Below are positions 1-10,375 of a stretch of 64,000 bases of DNA, piece by piece. The position numbers and the translations under genes were made by a program. Within the stretch, counting starts at the first letter, position 1. Every line of letters starts with the position of its first letter. The DNA comes from Clavelina lepadiformis (lineage: Eukaryota; Chordata; Ascidiacea; Aplousobranchia; Clavelinidae): assembly GCF_947623445.1 (NCBI RefSeq), contig NC_135242.1:21824001-21888000 (forward strand). Direction: 5' to 3'. Below the pieces are notes generated by a model. The model was not told the DNA's origin. It was given only the letters and a program-made list of their open reading frames with translations, and did not search any database.

Positions 1-525
1 TTAGACGCATTTTTTGGTGAAGTATCTCGCATATTAAAACCGAACGGATGCCTTGCACTGTTTTGTTATGTTAATCAGGAAATGTATCCTCTTGGTGTCG
101 ATGACTGCGGGTCATCCAAAGCTACAGTTGGAATAAACTGGCTTTTATGTGATCTTGAAATTGAAGATAATCTGCGAGGAAAATGGATCCTAAAAGAATG
201 TTGGAATGGCTACGAAGACATCTTTAAACAAATTCCACTTCCATCCAAGCAACGTGAAGAAACAATTTCATTTCGTCAACAAATGTCTTTCGAAGAAATT
301 TGTGGTTTAATTCATTCTGCCATTGGGCATCGAAATCTTATAAAAAGAAGAAAAGAGTTGGAGGAATTCTTTGGCAATGTCGTTCCCAACGATCAAGGTG
401 AATTTGATTTGTTGAAGGCGATTGAGAGCAAAGTGAAAAAGATCTGGAATCTAAACGAAGAAAAAGAGTTTTGCATTGAGTGGAAATATTTTACCATATT
501 GGCTTCCATGTCCCGTAACGTTTAA
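1..525 (+). CDS. SAM-dependent methyltransferase, copy A (3' part, 5' end outside window)
   Basis: Open from base 1 in frame 1 to a TAA at 523-525, giving the last 174 residues of the methyltransferase seen complete in copy B. The N-terminal half with the SAM-binding motif lies to the left of the window. It is nearly identical to copy B over the shared part; a visible coding difference is Tyr-Val-Asn-Gln for Tyr-Ile-Asp-Gln just before the EMYPLG motif. It lies 3,745 bp upstream of the matching bases of copy B, so it is the left member of that tandem repeat. An internal Met at 82 is not a likely start, because the frame is open upstream and matches the full-length paralogues. Whether its 5' half is intact cannot be seen. 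Confidence 0.85.
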   Translation, partial: LDAFFGEVSRILKPNGCLALFCYVNQEMYPLGVDDCGSSKATVGINWLLCDLEIEDNLRGKWILKECWNGYEDIFKQIPLPSKQREETISFRQQMSFEEICGLIHSAIGHRNLIKRRKELEEFFGNVVPNDQGEFDLLKAIESKVKKIWNLNEEKEFCIEWKYFTILASMSRNV

Positions 526-819
526 CTTGTTTCTGTAATAACGCCGTGATGTTTGTTGCTTGGTAGACTTGCTGCATATAATAATAAATGCATTTGGAAG
601 CATTATTATTATTTTGTTTGTTTTGAAAATGTTTGCTTCATACCGATAACATACAGTTGTTATGGTTTATCACTTTAACTAATACGTTATGTAACAGTGT
701 AACGTTGTTTTCTGATACGCTTGGTTTGTCGTGCCCCAGTATTTTCTGTCTTCAGCCAGAAGCACTTGTTAATTTGGTTACGCCTCGACCGTTGTACAAC
801 GAGTGATCGTTCTATCGAT

Positions 820-905
820 ATCAGTATAGAGTTTATCCATTGCGAATCCTTAAACATAAATTCAAGTGCAAAAACATACTTAATCAATTTTAACATTTAT
901 ATTTA
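820..905 (-). pseudogene. relic of a methyltransferase 5' end (antisense)
   Basis: On the minus strand this stretch resembles the start region of copies D and F: the ATG-GATAAAC start context (ATG complement at 838-840), then the AGGATTCGCAATGG-type leader and an AT-rich leader like the one holding the TATA motif. No coding sequence follows the start, so only the first few codons and the 5' leader survive. A second copy lies 3,745 bp further on (4565-4650). A similar stub sits about 230 bp upstream of D (11,491-11,500) and F. Confidence 0.55.
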
Positions 906-969
906 CACTACTCTACATAACGTTACTATTTTCTTACAGTGGGTTTGTGTAAGTGCTTCAAATTTTTAA

Positions 970-1400
970 TTATGTCCAAGTCTTGCAATATAATCAAGGC
1001 TTCCGTTATTTTAACGGAAAAATCGTGTTTACGAAGCTAATTTTCACAGCTTCTTGTTAACCTAAGTTAAATGTTATTACACAGTAACCTAAGCCTAATC
1101 TGGACATACCTTCTAAGCTAATATCTAACTCCAATGAAAGGTTAAATAACTAAAATCAACTTTTTGCATACCCACCCTCCTAACCTAACCGCCTATTTTT
1201 AACAACGTGGTGCGTGACCTACTTACGGTGTGATAGTCACTTCGTCACATAATCAAACGTTTCTACATCGTATGCAAAGAAAAGCGCATTTGCTTCACTC
1301 GCCACTTCAGTCTGCAGCGCGTTTTTATACAAACAGTGAAAGGTACAAATTTGTAACGAAGATTAAAATCGGACTTAAAACTACCAAAACTAACAAAATC
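970..1400. repeat. dispersed repeat, copy 1
   Basis: This non-coding block recurs at 4,715-5,145 (tandem copy), at about 11,530-11,950 and 17,373-17,793 in the divergent promoter regions, and in inverted, more diverged form at about 47,440-47,620 inside SSU72 intron 2. The recognisable core is the TAACCTAACCGCC segment followed by the AAGCTAATTTTCACAGCTTC segment. Its presence at an unrelated locus marks it as a mobile or dispersed repeat. I could not define its ends. Confidence 0.6.
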
Positions 1401-1564
1401 GCTGTGTTTGCAAATGCATTCAAGTAGGTTACTTGTAAGCAGACTGAGTAAAAAGATATAATGATTTTTTTTCTTTAACAAAGTGCAGTTAAACTGTGGC
1501 CCTCGATGCCAATAAGGTAGAAAAATTTCGCCTCGAAACAAAATTATTTTTCTTCTTTAAAATT

Positions 1565-1910
1565 TCAGAATCCGGACTATCTTCAATTTTCTCTAAGTCG
1601 CCCTCAACAAATCAAATTCACCTTGACCGTTAGGATAGACTTTCCCAAAAATTTCATCCAACTCTTTTTTTCTTTTTATAAGATTTCGATGCCCAATAGC
1701 AGAGTGAATTAAACCACAAATTTCTTCAAAAAACATTGGACGTCGAAATGAAATTGTTTCTTCTCTTTGCTTGGATGATAAACGGATTTGTTTAAAGATA
1801 CCTTCATAACCATTTTATAATCTTTGAGTATCAATTTTCCTTGTGGGTTATCCAGAAGTTCAAGATCAATGAGTGGGAAATCTATATCGTCTGCAGCTTT
1901 GGACGAAGAT
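1565..1910 (-). pseudogene. decayed antisense methyltransferase fragment A'
   Basis: On the minus strand this matches codons about 155-280 of copies D and F, including the SSKA, DNPxGK, GYE, SFR, CGLIHSAIGHRN, DQGEF and DLLKA regions in the right order. Reading is broken by at least a one-base deletion near the codons for the KECWNGYE region and by several substitutions, and the first half of the gene is missing. It is therefore a pseudogene fragment. It faces copy A tail-to-tail, the same layout as C with D and E with F, so the opposed pair arrangement seems older than the 5.8-kb array. Confidence 0.75.
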
Positions 1911-3318
1911 ATGTACGTTTGTATTTAATATAAAAATCAGCTATTTATTTATCGCAAAACGCCATATTAATTACAGATACAAGAAATATCTAAATCAATT
2001 TTATTTGTATGCGGTGTTTGCATAATAATGTTTGAATATAATGATAATTTACTCAATAATGTTGTTGCATCAATGCTTCGACTGAGATCCCCAATAACAA
2101 TCTTTATTTTGCAAGCAGTCAGTGTAGAAATCGAACTGTTTTAAAGTGTAAAAAAACAGTTGGCAACTTTATTACATTTTAGTTTTAGTTATAAAATATA
2201 TGTCTCAAAAAATGTTTGAATTCTTACATAACCTGTGCACAAAAAAACCAAAATGACAACAATTTAACTTTGCAAAACTTGAATTAGAATTTGACGGTCT
2301 TATTAACACGTTAAGGAAGTGGACCTAATACCAAAGTAAATAGTTTTGTCTGAATATTAAGCCACAGTTAATTAGTAGGCATGCATACAACTATATGAAC
2401 AGAAAACGTACGCTGATAACAATTTAACGCTTTCCACAAAATCGCAAATGTTTAGTTACGTTTTGTTTTTATTAGATAGATTTTATAGTGTTTATAGTGT
2501 TCACCTTACTGTTATCAATTCAAGTATTTAGTTAATAACAGTAATGCTAAATCGTCTATAATGTACAGGATGATTTCTTCTAAAGGTAGGGTCCCAATGT
2601 TATTCATGTAGATTGTAGAGAGAGGTAAGTGTTACGTTTTACGCTTAATTTGTCATTTCGCAGTCTTGTCTGCCTTCAAGCGGAAGCGCTTGCCGATCAG
2701 TGATGATGACATTCTAACGTTGCCTGTACTGCTGTGTAGACGTGCCTAGTGTTTGCCATTTCTGAAATACGATCTTATACTTAACTGCAGGTCTCTTCGA
2801 ACCAGCACTAGAAAAAGGCCGGTAACATAAGCAGACAACATGACTTGGAACGGTTTCTGCCATAGTGTTGGATTTATTAACCTTAAAATTTAATCATATT
2901 TTGTTTCATTATCAAATAATTGTAACAAAAGGGTACAATATCAGATGACATAAATTTGAGTATTATTAATAATAAATCAGCAAACGATATAATGAAAAGA
3001 TTTTAGAAAAGTTATTATTAAGCTTTCAAGGAAAAAATGTGACAGAATAGCTTACAAGCGGAAACACTTCAAAACGGAAAACGCTTCGAAAACGCAAAAC
3101 GGAAACAGACCAGTTAGACCAGTTAGACGTTTTTTTGTTTGGGTTGATCCAAAGCGTGTCTGATATTTTTATAAACTCGTGTTGCAGGCTAAATAAAAGC
3201 AAATGTGCTTATGTTTGCCACTAACTTAAAAGCGTTAGAAAACAATTAACATATGATTATTCATGCGGACGAATGGAATTGAGCAGTGTTAATTATTAAT
3301 GTTACGCAGAAAAAGGTT

Positions 3319-3324
3319 TATAAA
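3319..3324 (+). promoter_or_regulatory. TATA-like motif of copy B
   Basis: TATAAA lies 56 bp before the start codon. The same motif at nearly the same distance precedes every full copy: 7080-7085 (C), 11,319-11,324 minus (D), 12,921-12,926 (E), 17,162-17,167 minus (F) and 18,764-18,769 (G). It is followed in all of them by a conserved leader ending GGAATAAGGATTCGCA before the ATG. This shared block supports the ATG choice and suggests a common core promoter; the transcription start is inferred. Confidence 0.55.
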
Positions 3325-3379
3325 TTTTGAATTCGCTTAAAGTTGTTTTTTGTGTCTGTATTTGGAATAAGGATTCGCA

Positions 3380-4270
3380 ATGGATGAACTTTATAAAGGC
3401 CGAGATATAGCTGATCTCTATCAGAAATATAGACCAACATATCCAGACAAAATGAAAGAAAACATCATAAAGTACTTACGAAATCATAGACCGGACAGTG
3501 ATTTATCTTCGACCTTTGACTTAATGGTTGACGTTGGATGCGGGAGTGCTCAATCTACCAACATGTTTGCTCCTTATTTCAAGAATATTGTCGGAGTGGA
3601 TGCCAGCGAGGACCAAATAGAATTTGCACGAAAACAAAACAAGTTCAGTCACATCAAATACTTGGTTGGGAAAGCAGAAAATTTATCTTTTGATGACAAC
3701 AGCGTAGATTTGGTAACTTGTGGGACGTCAGTGCATTGGTTCGATTTAGACGCATTTTTTGGTGAAGTATCTCGCATATTAAAACCGAACGGATGCCTTG
3801 CACTGTTTTGTTACATTGATCAGGAAATGTATCCCCTTGGTGTCGATGACTGCGGGTCATCCAAAGCTACAGTTGGAATAAACTGGCTTTTATGTGATCT
3901 TGAAATTGAAGATAATCTGCGAGGAAAATGGATCCTAAAAGAATGTTGGAATGGCTACGAAGACATCTTTAAACAAATTCCACTTCCATCCAAGCAACGT
4001 GAAGAAACAATTTCATTTCGTCAACAAATGTCTTTCGAAGAAATTTGTGGTTTAATTCACTCTGCCATTGGGCATCGAAATCTTATAAAAAGAAGAAAAG
4101 AGTTGGAGGAATTCTTTGGCAATGTCGTTCCCAACGATCAAGGTGAATTTGATTTGTTGAAGGCGATTGAGAGCAAAGTGAAAAAGATCTGGAATCTAAA
4201 CGAAGAAAAAGAGTTTTGCATTGAGTGGAAATATTTTACCATATTGGCTTCCATGTCCCGTAACGTTTAA
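3380..4270 (+). CDS. SAM-dependent methyltransferase, copy B (intact)
   Basis: Complete single-exon gene of 296 residues. The N-terminus carries YQKYRPTYP (15-23), typical of the trans-aconitate/Crg1-like methyltransferase family. SAM-binding motif I is DVGCGS (51-56), the acidic residue after strand 2 is in GVDAS (72-76), and the strand-4 segment is FDDNSVDLVTCG (104-115), followed by HWFDL (119-123). The C-terminal half is family-specific and ends in ASMSRNV. The fold predicts methyl transfer from SAM to a small molecule; the substrate is unknown. The ATG is supported by the conserved leader and TATA motif. An AATAAA at 4328-4333, 58 bp after the stop, is a likely poly(A) signal. It is the best preserved member of the A/B tandem repeat. 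Confidence 0.93.
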   Translation: MDELYKGRDIADLYQKYRPTYPDKMKENIIKYLRNHRPDSDLSSTFDLMVDVGCGSAQSTNMFAPYFKNIVGVDASEDQIEFARKQNKFSHIKYLVGKAENLSFDDNSVDLVTCGTSVHWFDLDAFFGEVSRILKPNGCLALFCYIDQEMYPLGVDDCGSSKATVGINWLLCDLEIEDNLRGKWILKECWNGYEDIFKQIPLPSKQREETISFRQQMSFEEICGLIHSAIGHRNLIKRRKELEEFFGNVVPNDQGEFDLLKAIESKVKKIWNLNEEKEFCIEWKYFTILASMSRNV

Positions 4271-7139
4271 CTTGTTTCTGTAATAACGCCGTGATGTTTG
4301 TTGCTTGGTAGACTTGCTGCATATAATAATAAATGCATTTGGAAGCATTATTATTATTTTGTTTGTTTTGAAAATGTTTGCTTCATACCGATAACATACA
4401 GTTGTTATGGTTTATCACTTTAACTAATACGTTATGTAACAGTGTAACGTTGTTTTCTGATACGCTTGGTTTGTCGTGCCCCAGTATTTTCTGTCTTCAG
4501 CCAGAAGCACTTGTTAATTTGGTTACGCCTCGACCGTTGTACAACGAGTGATCGTTCTATCGATATCAGTATAGAGTTTATCCATTGCGAATCCTTAAAC
4601 ATAAATTCAAGTGCAAAAACATACTTAATCAATTTTAACATTTATATTTACACTACTCTACATAACGTTACTATTTTCTTACAGTGGGTTTGTGTAAGTG
4701 CTTCAAATTTTTAATTATGTCCAAGTCTTGCAATATAATCAAGGCTTCCGTTATTTTAACGGAAAAATCGTGTTTACGAAGCTAATTTTCACAGCTTCTT
4801 GTTAACCTAAGTTAAATGTTATTACACAGTAACCTAAGCCTAATCTGGACATACCTTCTAAGCTAATATCTAACTCCAATGAAAGGTTAAATAACTAAAA
4901 TCAACTTTTTGCATACCCACCCTCCTAACCTAACCGCCTATTTTTAACAACGTGGTGCGTGACCTACTTACGGTGTGATAGTCACTTCGTCACATAATCA
5001 AACGTTTCTACATCGTATGCAAAGAAAAGCGCATTTGCTTCACTCGCCACTTCAGTCTGCAGCGCGTTTTTATACAAACAGTGAAAGGTACAAATTTGTA
5101 ACGAAGATTAAAATCGGACTTAAAACTACCAAAACTAACAAAATCGCTGTGTTTGCAAATGCATTCAAGTAGGTTACTTGTAAGCAGACTGAGTAAAAAG
5201 ATATAATGATTTTTTTTCTTTAACAAAGTGCAGTTAAACTGTGGCCCTCGATGCCAATAAGGTAGAAAAATTTCGCCTCGAAACAAAATTATTTTTCTTC
5301 TTTAAAATTTCAGAATCCGGACTATCTTCAATTTTCTCTAAGTCGCCCTCAACAAATCAAATTCACCTTGACCGTTAGGATAGACTTTCCCAAAAATTTC
5401 ATCCAACTCTTTTTTTCTTTTTATAAGATTTCGATGCCCAATAGCAGAGTGAATTAAACCACAAATTTCTTCAAAAAACATTGGACGTCGAAATGAAATT
5501 GTTTCTTCTCTTTGCTTGGATGATAAACGGATTTGTTTAAAGATACCTTCATAACCATTTTATAATCTTTGAGTATCAATTTTCCTTGTGGGTTATCCAG
5601 AAGTTCAAGATCAATGAGTGGGAAATCTATATCGTCTGCAGCTTTGGACGAAGATATGTACGTTTGTATTTAATATAAAAATCAGCTATTTATTTATCGC
5701 AAAACGCCATATTAATTACAGATACAAGAAATATCTAAATCAATTTTATTTGTATGCGGTGTTTGCATAATAATGTTTGAATATAATGATAATTTACTCA
5801 ATAATGTTGTTGCATCAATGCTTCGACTGAGATCCCCAATAACAATCTTTATTTTGCAAGCAGTCAGTGTAGAAATCGAACTGTTTTAAAGTGTAAAAAA
5901 ACAGTTGGCAACTTTATTACATTTTAGTTTTAGTTATAAAATATATGTCTCAAAAAATGTTTGAATTCTTACATAACCTGTGCACAAAAAAACCAAAATG
6001 ACAACAATTTAACTTTGCAAAACTTGAATTAGAATTTGACGGTCTTATTAACACGTTAAGGAAGTGGACCTAATACCAAAGTAAATAGTTTTGTCTGAAT
6101 ATTAAGCCACAGTTAATTAGTAGGCATGCATACAACTATATGAACAGAAAACGTACGCTGATAACAATTTAACGCTTTCCACAAAATCGCAAATGTTTAG
6201 TTACGTTTTGTTTTTATTAGATAGATTTTATAGTGTTTATAGTGTTCACCTTACTGTTATCAATTCAAGTATTTAGTTAATAACAGTAATGCTAAATCGT
6301 CTATAATGTACAGGATGATTTCTTCTAAAGGTAGGGTCCCAATGTTATTCATGTAGATTGTAGAGAGAGGTAAGTGTTACGTTTTACGCTTAATTTGTCA
6401 TTTCGCAGTCTTGTCTGCCTTCAAGCGGAAGCGCTTGCCGATCAGTGATGATGACATTCTAACGTTGCCTGTACTGCTGTGTAGACGTGCCTAGTGTTTG
6501 CCATTTCTGAAATACGATCTTATACTTAACTGCAGGTCTCTTCGAACCAGCACTAGAAAAAGGCCGGTAACATAAGCAGACAACATGACTTGGAACGGTT
6601 TCTGCCATAGTGGTGGATTGGATTTATTAACCTTAAAATTTAATCATATTTTGTTTCATTATCAAATAATTGTAACAATTTAAGGGTACAATATCAGATG
6701 ACATAAATTTGAGTATTATTAATAATAAATCAGCAAACGATATAATGAAAAGATTTTAGCAAAGTTATTATTAAGCTTTCAAGGAAAAAATGTGACAGAA
6801 TAGCTTACAAGCGGAAACACTTCAAAACGGAAAACGCTTCGAAAACGCAAAACGGAAACAGACCAGTTAGACCAGTTAGACGTTTTTTTGTTTGGGTTGA
6901 TCCAAAGCGTGTCTGATGTTTTTATAAAATCGTGCTGCAGGCTAAATAAAAGGTGCAAAGCAAATGTGCTTATGTTTGCCACTAACTTAAAAGCGTTAGA
7001 AAACAATTAACACCTGATTATTCATGCGGACGAATGGAATTGAGCAGTGTTAATTATTAATGTTACGCAGAACAAGGTTTATAAATTTTGAATTCGATTA
7101 AGGTTGTTTTTGTGTCTGTATTTGGAATAAGGATTCGCA
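4271..7139. repeat. B-to-C spacer, second copy of the 3,745-bp repeat
   Basis: Duplicate of 526-3,379 and close to identical until about 6,610, where small insertions appear before the copy C leader. It holds copies of the antisense 5' stub (4565-4650), the dispersed repeat (4715-5145) and the antisense pseudogene (5310-5655). No other coding potential was seen. Confidence 0.9.
5310..5655 (-). pseudogene. decayed antisense methyltransferase fragment B'
   Basis: Tandem duplicate of the fragment at 1565-1910 with the same frameshift, so the decay predates the 3,745-bp duplication. It covers the C-terminal half of the methyltransferase on the minus strand, tail-to-tail with copy B. Confidence 0.75.
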
Positions 7140-8030
7140 ATGGATAAACTTTATACAGGCAGAGATATAGCTGATCTCTATCAGAAATATAGACCAACAT
7201 ATCCAGACAAAATGATGGAAAACATCATAAAGTACTTACGAAGTCATAGACCGGACAGTGATTTATCTTCGACCTTTGACTTAATGGTTGACGTTGGATG
7301 CGGAAGTGCTCAATCTACCAACATGTTTGCTCCTTATTTCAAGAATATTGTCGGAGTGGATGCCAGCGAGGACCAAATAGAGTTTGCACGAAAACAAAAC
7401 AAATTCAGTCACATCAAATACTTGGTTGGGAAAGCAGAGAGTTTACCGTTTGATGACAACAGCGTGGACTTGGTGACTTGTGGGGCATCAGTGCATTGGT
7501 TCGATTTAGAGGCATTTTTTGGTGAAGTATCTCGCATATTAAAACCGAACGGATGCCTTGCACTGTTTTCTTATGTTAATCAGGAAATGTATCCCCTTGG
7601 TGTCGATGACTGCGAGTCATCCAAAGCTACAGCTAGAATAATTTGGCTTTTATGTGATCTTGAAATTGAAGATAATCTGCGAGGAAAATGGATCCTAAAA
7701 GAATGTTGGAATGATTACGAAAATATCTTTAAACAGATTCCACTTCCATCCAAGCAACGTGAAGAAACAATTTCATTTCGACATCAAATGTCTTTCGAAA
7801 AAGCTTGTGGGTATTTATACTCCGCTGCTAGGCAACAAAATCTCAAAATGAGAAGAAAAGAGTTGGAGGAATTCTTTGGCAATGTCTTCCCCAGTGATCA
7901 AGGTGAATTTGATTTGTTGAAGGCGATTGAGAGCAAACTGAAAATGATCTGGAATCTAAACGAAGAAAAAGAGTTTTGCATTGAGTGGAAATATTTTACC
8001 ATATTGGCTTCCATGTCCCGTAACGTTTAA
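7140..8030 (+). CDS. SAM-dependent methyltransferase, copy C (intact)
   Basis: Single-exon gene of 296 residues with all motifs of copy B: YQKYRPTYP near residue 20, DVGCGS at 51-56, GVDAS at 72-76, FDDNSVDLVTCG and HWFDL. It differs from B mainly in the C-terminal half, where residues around 225-245 read KACGYLYSAARQQNL instead of EICGLIHSAIGHRNL. That block is shared with E and, in similar form, with G, and may shape substrate specificity. It opens the first of three 5,843-bp units (starts at 7,140, 12,983 and 18,826). Its partner D lies 2.3 kb away on the other strand, tail-to-tail. The AATAAA seen after copy B reads AATACTAAA here. Confidence 0.93.
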   Translation: MDKLYTGRDIADLYQKYRPTYPDKMMENIIKYLRSHRPDSDLSSTFDLMVDVGCGSAQSTNMFAPYFKNIVGVDASEDQIEFARKQNKFSHIKYLVGKAESLPFDDNSVDLVTCGASVHWFDLEAFFGEVSRILKPNGCLALFSYVNQEMYPLGVDDCESSKATARIIWLLCDLEIEDNLRGKWILKECWNDYENIFKQIPLPSKQREETISFRHQMSFEKACGYLYSAARQQNLKMRRKELEEFFGNVFPSDQGEFDLLKAIESKLKMIWNLNEEKEFCIEWKYFTILASMSRNV

Positions 8031-10375
8031 CTTGTTTCTGTGATAACTCCGTGCTGTTTGTTGCTTGGTAGACTTGCTGCATATAATACTAAATGCATTT
8101 GGAAGCATTATTATTTTGTTTGTTCTGAAAATGTTTGCCTCAGGCCGGTAAGATACAGTTGTTGTGCTAATTGTCATAATTAGCCCTTCTCCCTGCGGAA
8201 TTCAAGTGCATATCTGATGATATTATAATGTTATCTGTGTTTTATTTCATCTGTTTAACACAGCTGTTATAATTTACCCCTTTGCCTATAACTTACTTTT
8301 AGCTGTTGTAATATACCACTTCGAATAATACAGCATGTAACAATATTTGTATATAAGCGATGTAATTGTAAAGCAGGTACTTAACAAATTTCAACAAAAC
8401 TATCGACAATTGTCGAAAAAATTCCTAGTTGCTGCTGAGTTTAAACACTTTCATGAGCTCCTTTATGCCGCTTTAAAAGTAGAAGGTGTTGAATACGCTT
8501 TTTTGGCCAAATATGTTTTTTTAAGTGATAAACGCTTATTCAAGTTTACTATTGTTTGTTTCTAGCAACAGTAAGTTATGCCTATGCTGTTGGTTTAGAT
8601 TTTGCACTATGTAGGCCTACTTAAATGGGAAATAACGTACGCACAAAATCACGCACTTCGCGTTTTATAGTCCTGTGCTATTTTATCAACTGTAAAGATA
8701 GAAATATCCTCTTTTGACTTTTCGCCTATTTGAAATATCAATTCCAAACAGTTAAATGTTTTAAGAGGGGATTTATGGAATTGCCGTCAACGCTTCTATA
8801 GAGTTATCTGGACCTGCCATTTATCCCAAACACGATCCAAAGCTTTGCTAAGTGTTACTCACACTGGCCGAGACTTTTAACGCATGTGACAGTTTGACCG
8901 GTTCTTTGACCGGATTGCCATCTGCATAAATGAGCATGTTGTCCACGAAAAGCATTATTTTCAATTTATTATTAGAAAGAAAGTGTTGGAAGTTGCACAA
9001 AATAAAACAAAGAACGAATTCAAGAGCGGATTTTTTCACTCATATTATACAGTATAGCTATAAACCTCCCAGTATTGTTGATTCTAAAACTATTATTTTG
9101 TTATAGTGGGTTTGTGTAAGTGATTTAAATTTTAATTGTTAATTTAGACTTTATTCAACCTTATATCCGTAAATACTAACTTAGAGACAGAAGTGTAGTG
9201 GGACGGAAAAGCTTAAGAACGGCCTTTTTACATTTTTTCTTCTGGTAAGTACTGCTGAAAATGGCTATTTTTGGGGGATTCTCACACTTGGCTATTATTT
9301 TTAAAAATGTGCGTTCCCACACTTCTTTTTTCGCACTATACCCTTCAATACAGCCATATTCTTCTACAAATATCAGAACTTCAGACCAAATAACTCTGTT
9401 AGAACAAGGATGAATACACAGTGTTTTTTGAGATTTTACCCTTTTCTCTGTTGGTTACTGAAACGCATGAATTCTTGCGTGACCTGAACACAGTTTGGCA
9501 AAGTTTACATAAACAGAAAATTTAACAAAGTTTGGACCAACTGAGATCAAGCCAAATTCGTTCAGCTAACAAAAGTCGTTAAACCAAAGTATAGACTTAG
9601 TTAAGGAATTAAACTACAAACATGTCCTTAGACCTACTTAGGCGAAACAGCTAATCGGAAAACATCAAAAATTGACTCTGCTTATCATCTTTAGGTCAAA
9701 TCAGACTTGTTTTGCGGCCAATTAAATATAAAACTTCTACGCCGAACATAACTCAGCGACATCTTCAAACTAACTGCACTCTTTGTTCTACAAACTACTT
9801 GCTGTGTTTAAAACTCTAAGCGATAAATATCTTCTGTAAGTGATTTCTAAATTTGAACTATTCAAATTGATAATTTTTGTGGAATGGAGTTTTATTTTAA
9901 TATTCATCTACCTCTGACATCAATTTTTGTTGCAAGAAAATCACTATCACCTAATTAAATTGGAAGGTATAGCTCAGTCTTTTCACGTTTGTAGAATGTA
10001 AGTGAAAAAGCACAAGCATGACTCAATAGAGCATAATGTACTTATGCCGCTGTCTACGCGTATGAGTCAATATGTTGCTTCCTGGACTAATTCAAGCTTG
10101 GGGTTTACTCTTCTTAACATCTGATATTCGTGCAGTTGCAAATTTCCACCTACTGTTTAACGAAACAATAGATTGATTGGTGGGGAACAAAAAATGTCAC
10201 CACTATATTACCAATTATGTTTCGTTACCAATCACATACAACAAAGTGATAAAGTAAATGCAGTAAAATTTAACGAACAGAAAGTTTATCGTTATTCTTG
10301 CAAATGCAATCAATGACTTGTAGGTCTAATAAAAATTGTATCATAACCATGTTATCGTTTACGACCCAAACAAGA
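8031..10375. repeat. C-to-D tail-to-tail spacer of the 5,843-bp unit
   Basis: This 2.35-kb spacer is repeated at 13,874-16,218 between E and F with few differences, and a diverged form of its first part follows G. A short ORF at 8848-9039 on the minus strand, with a hydrophobic start, is conserved in three copies (see the entry near 22,131). An ORF of 135 codons in the E/F copy is frameshifted here, so it is probably not a gene. I recognise nothing else. Confidence 0.85.

Larger units (their letters stand above)
526..3379. repeat. A-to-B spacer, part of the 3,745-bp tandem repeat
   Basis: Non-coding spacer between copies A and B. From 526 to about 2,870 it is almost identical to 4271-6615 behind copy B, at an offset of 3,745 bp. 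The last 500 bases (2,870-3,379) match the 5' flanks of copies B and C. It holds two decayed antisense methyltransferase fragments and a dispersed repeat, listed separately. Short ORFs here lack coding features and occur in both copies only because the DNA was duplicated. Confidence 0.9.

Noticed and set aside
687..1541. Short ORFs between copies A and B, repeated after B
   Set aside because: Their presence in two copies is explained by the tandem duplication; no motif, codon bias or splice context supports them.
8347..8565. 72-codon plus-strand ORF repeated at 14,190
   Set aside because: It is interrupted in the G spacer by a transposon, begins without an ATG context, and shows no protein-like features beyond length.
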